DNA of 63,183 nt, from NCBI GenBank assembly GCA_012730045.1, contig JAAYBR010000099.1:1-63183 (forward strand), in the 5' to 3' direction. A program made the translations under genes and the position numbers. This document shows, in pieces, positions 63,178-63,183 of the stretch. Each line of letters begins with the position of its first letter. The first letter of the stretch is position 1. The notes beneath the pieces were generated by a model. It saw nothing but the letters and a program-made list of their open reading frames with translations, ran no database searches and was not told the DNA's origin. The stretch comes from Candidatus Hydrogenedentota bacterium (GTDB taxonomy: Bacteria; Hydrogenedentota; Hydrogenedentia; Hydrogenedentales; CAITNO01).

Positions 63178-63183
63178 AAAGGA

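Noticed and set aside
1-63183. tRNA, rRNA, insertion sequences, prophage
   Set aside because: None recognised on either strand; palindromic repeats present have no transposase within the window.

Overview
The window is about 63 kb of high-GC bacterial chromosome. It reads like a free-living, probably anaerobic or facultative, Gram-negative bacterium rich in secreted proteins. The mix points to a Planctomycetes/Lentisphaerae/Hydrogenedentes-type lineage: Tat- and Sec-exported carbohydrate and phosphoester hydrolases, PASTA-containing serine proteases, giant Ig-like surface proteins, PQQ-type propellers and many palindromic intergenic repeats. My best guess is Candidatus Hydrogenedentota, by inference from gene style only; no rRNA or tRNA is present to test it. 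Because of the high GC, nearly every real gene carries long antisense shadow ORFs, which are left out.

Layout. 1-1390: the 3' end of an RHS-repeat gene with a cysteine-rich tip, overlapped by a lower-GC probable immunity gene. 1903-7984: a three-gene cassette (amidohydrolase, secreted glycosidase-like protein, secreted GH36-like alpha-galactosidase). 8072-8962: flavodoxin, then ribosomal protein S21. 9165-15700: a secreted propeller/helical-barrel protein, an integral-membrane SGNH hydrolase (minus strand) and ComEC. 16478-19474: a small HTH protein, an orphan corrinoid protein, and a queE-queD-queF operon whose QueD is an internally duplicated, split-function chain. 19479-20981: a Fic protein (minus). 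21209-27578: exported enzymes, namely a C45-type NTN hydrolase, a Tat-signal glycyl radical enzyme with a LamG insert, a PHP phosphoesterase and a BNR/sialidase-like propeller. 27845-35683: two tandem paralogous secreted trypsin-like proteases on the minus strand, with duplicated promoters, leaders and terminators. 35839-41348: a DMT/DUF486 membrane protein, GT4 and GT2 glycosyltransferases, RmuC and a Tat-signal metallophosphoesterase. 41687-49378: a 2563-residue surface protein that looks like two exported proteins fused in frame. 49640-57661: a nucleoside-type MFS transporter, a PKD lipoprotein, a membrane-anchored phosphodiester-glycosidase-like protein and a PQQ propeller. 57720-62799: a HEAT-repeat secreted protein and aconitase (both minus).

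How the parts work together. Much of the window serves the envelope and the outside of the cell. Exported hydrolases (GH36-like, sialidase-like, C45, PHP, metallophosphoesterase, proteases) would release sugars, phosphate and nucleosides, and the NupG-type transporter could take up the last. Several large surface proteins end in one of two kinds of C-terminal tail: an LP-x-A-x-G / hydrophobic / Arg-rich tail, or a Gly-Cys-rich / hydrophobic / RR tail. This implies at least one dedicated C-terminal sorting machinery encoded elsewhere. Housekeeping functions interspersed are queuosine synthesis (QueE, QueD, QueF), aconitase, S21, ComEC and RmuC. At least four families of dispersed palindromic or 9-bp intergenic repeats punctuate the window, and one supplies the last codons and stop of a gene. 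No IS element, prophage, CRISPR array, tRNA or rRNA was seen.
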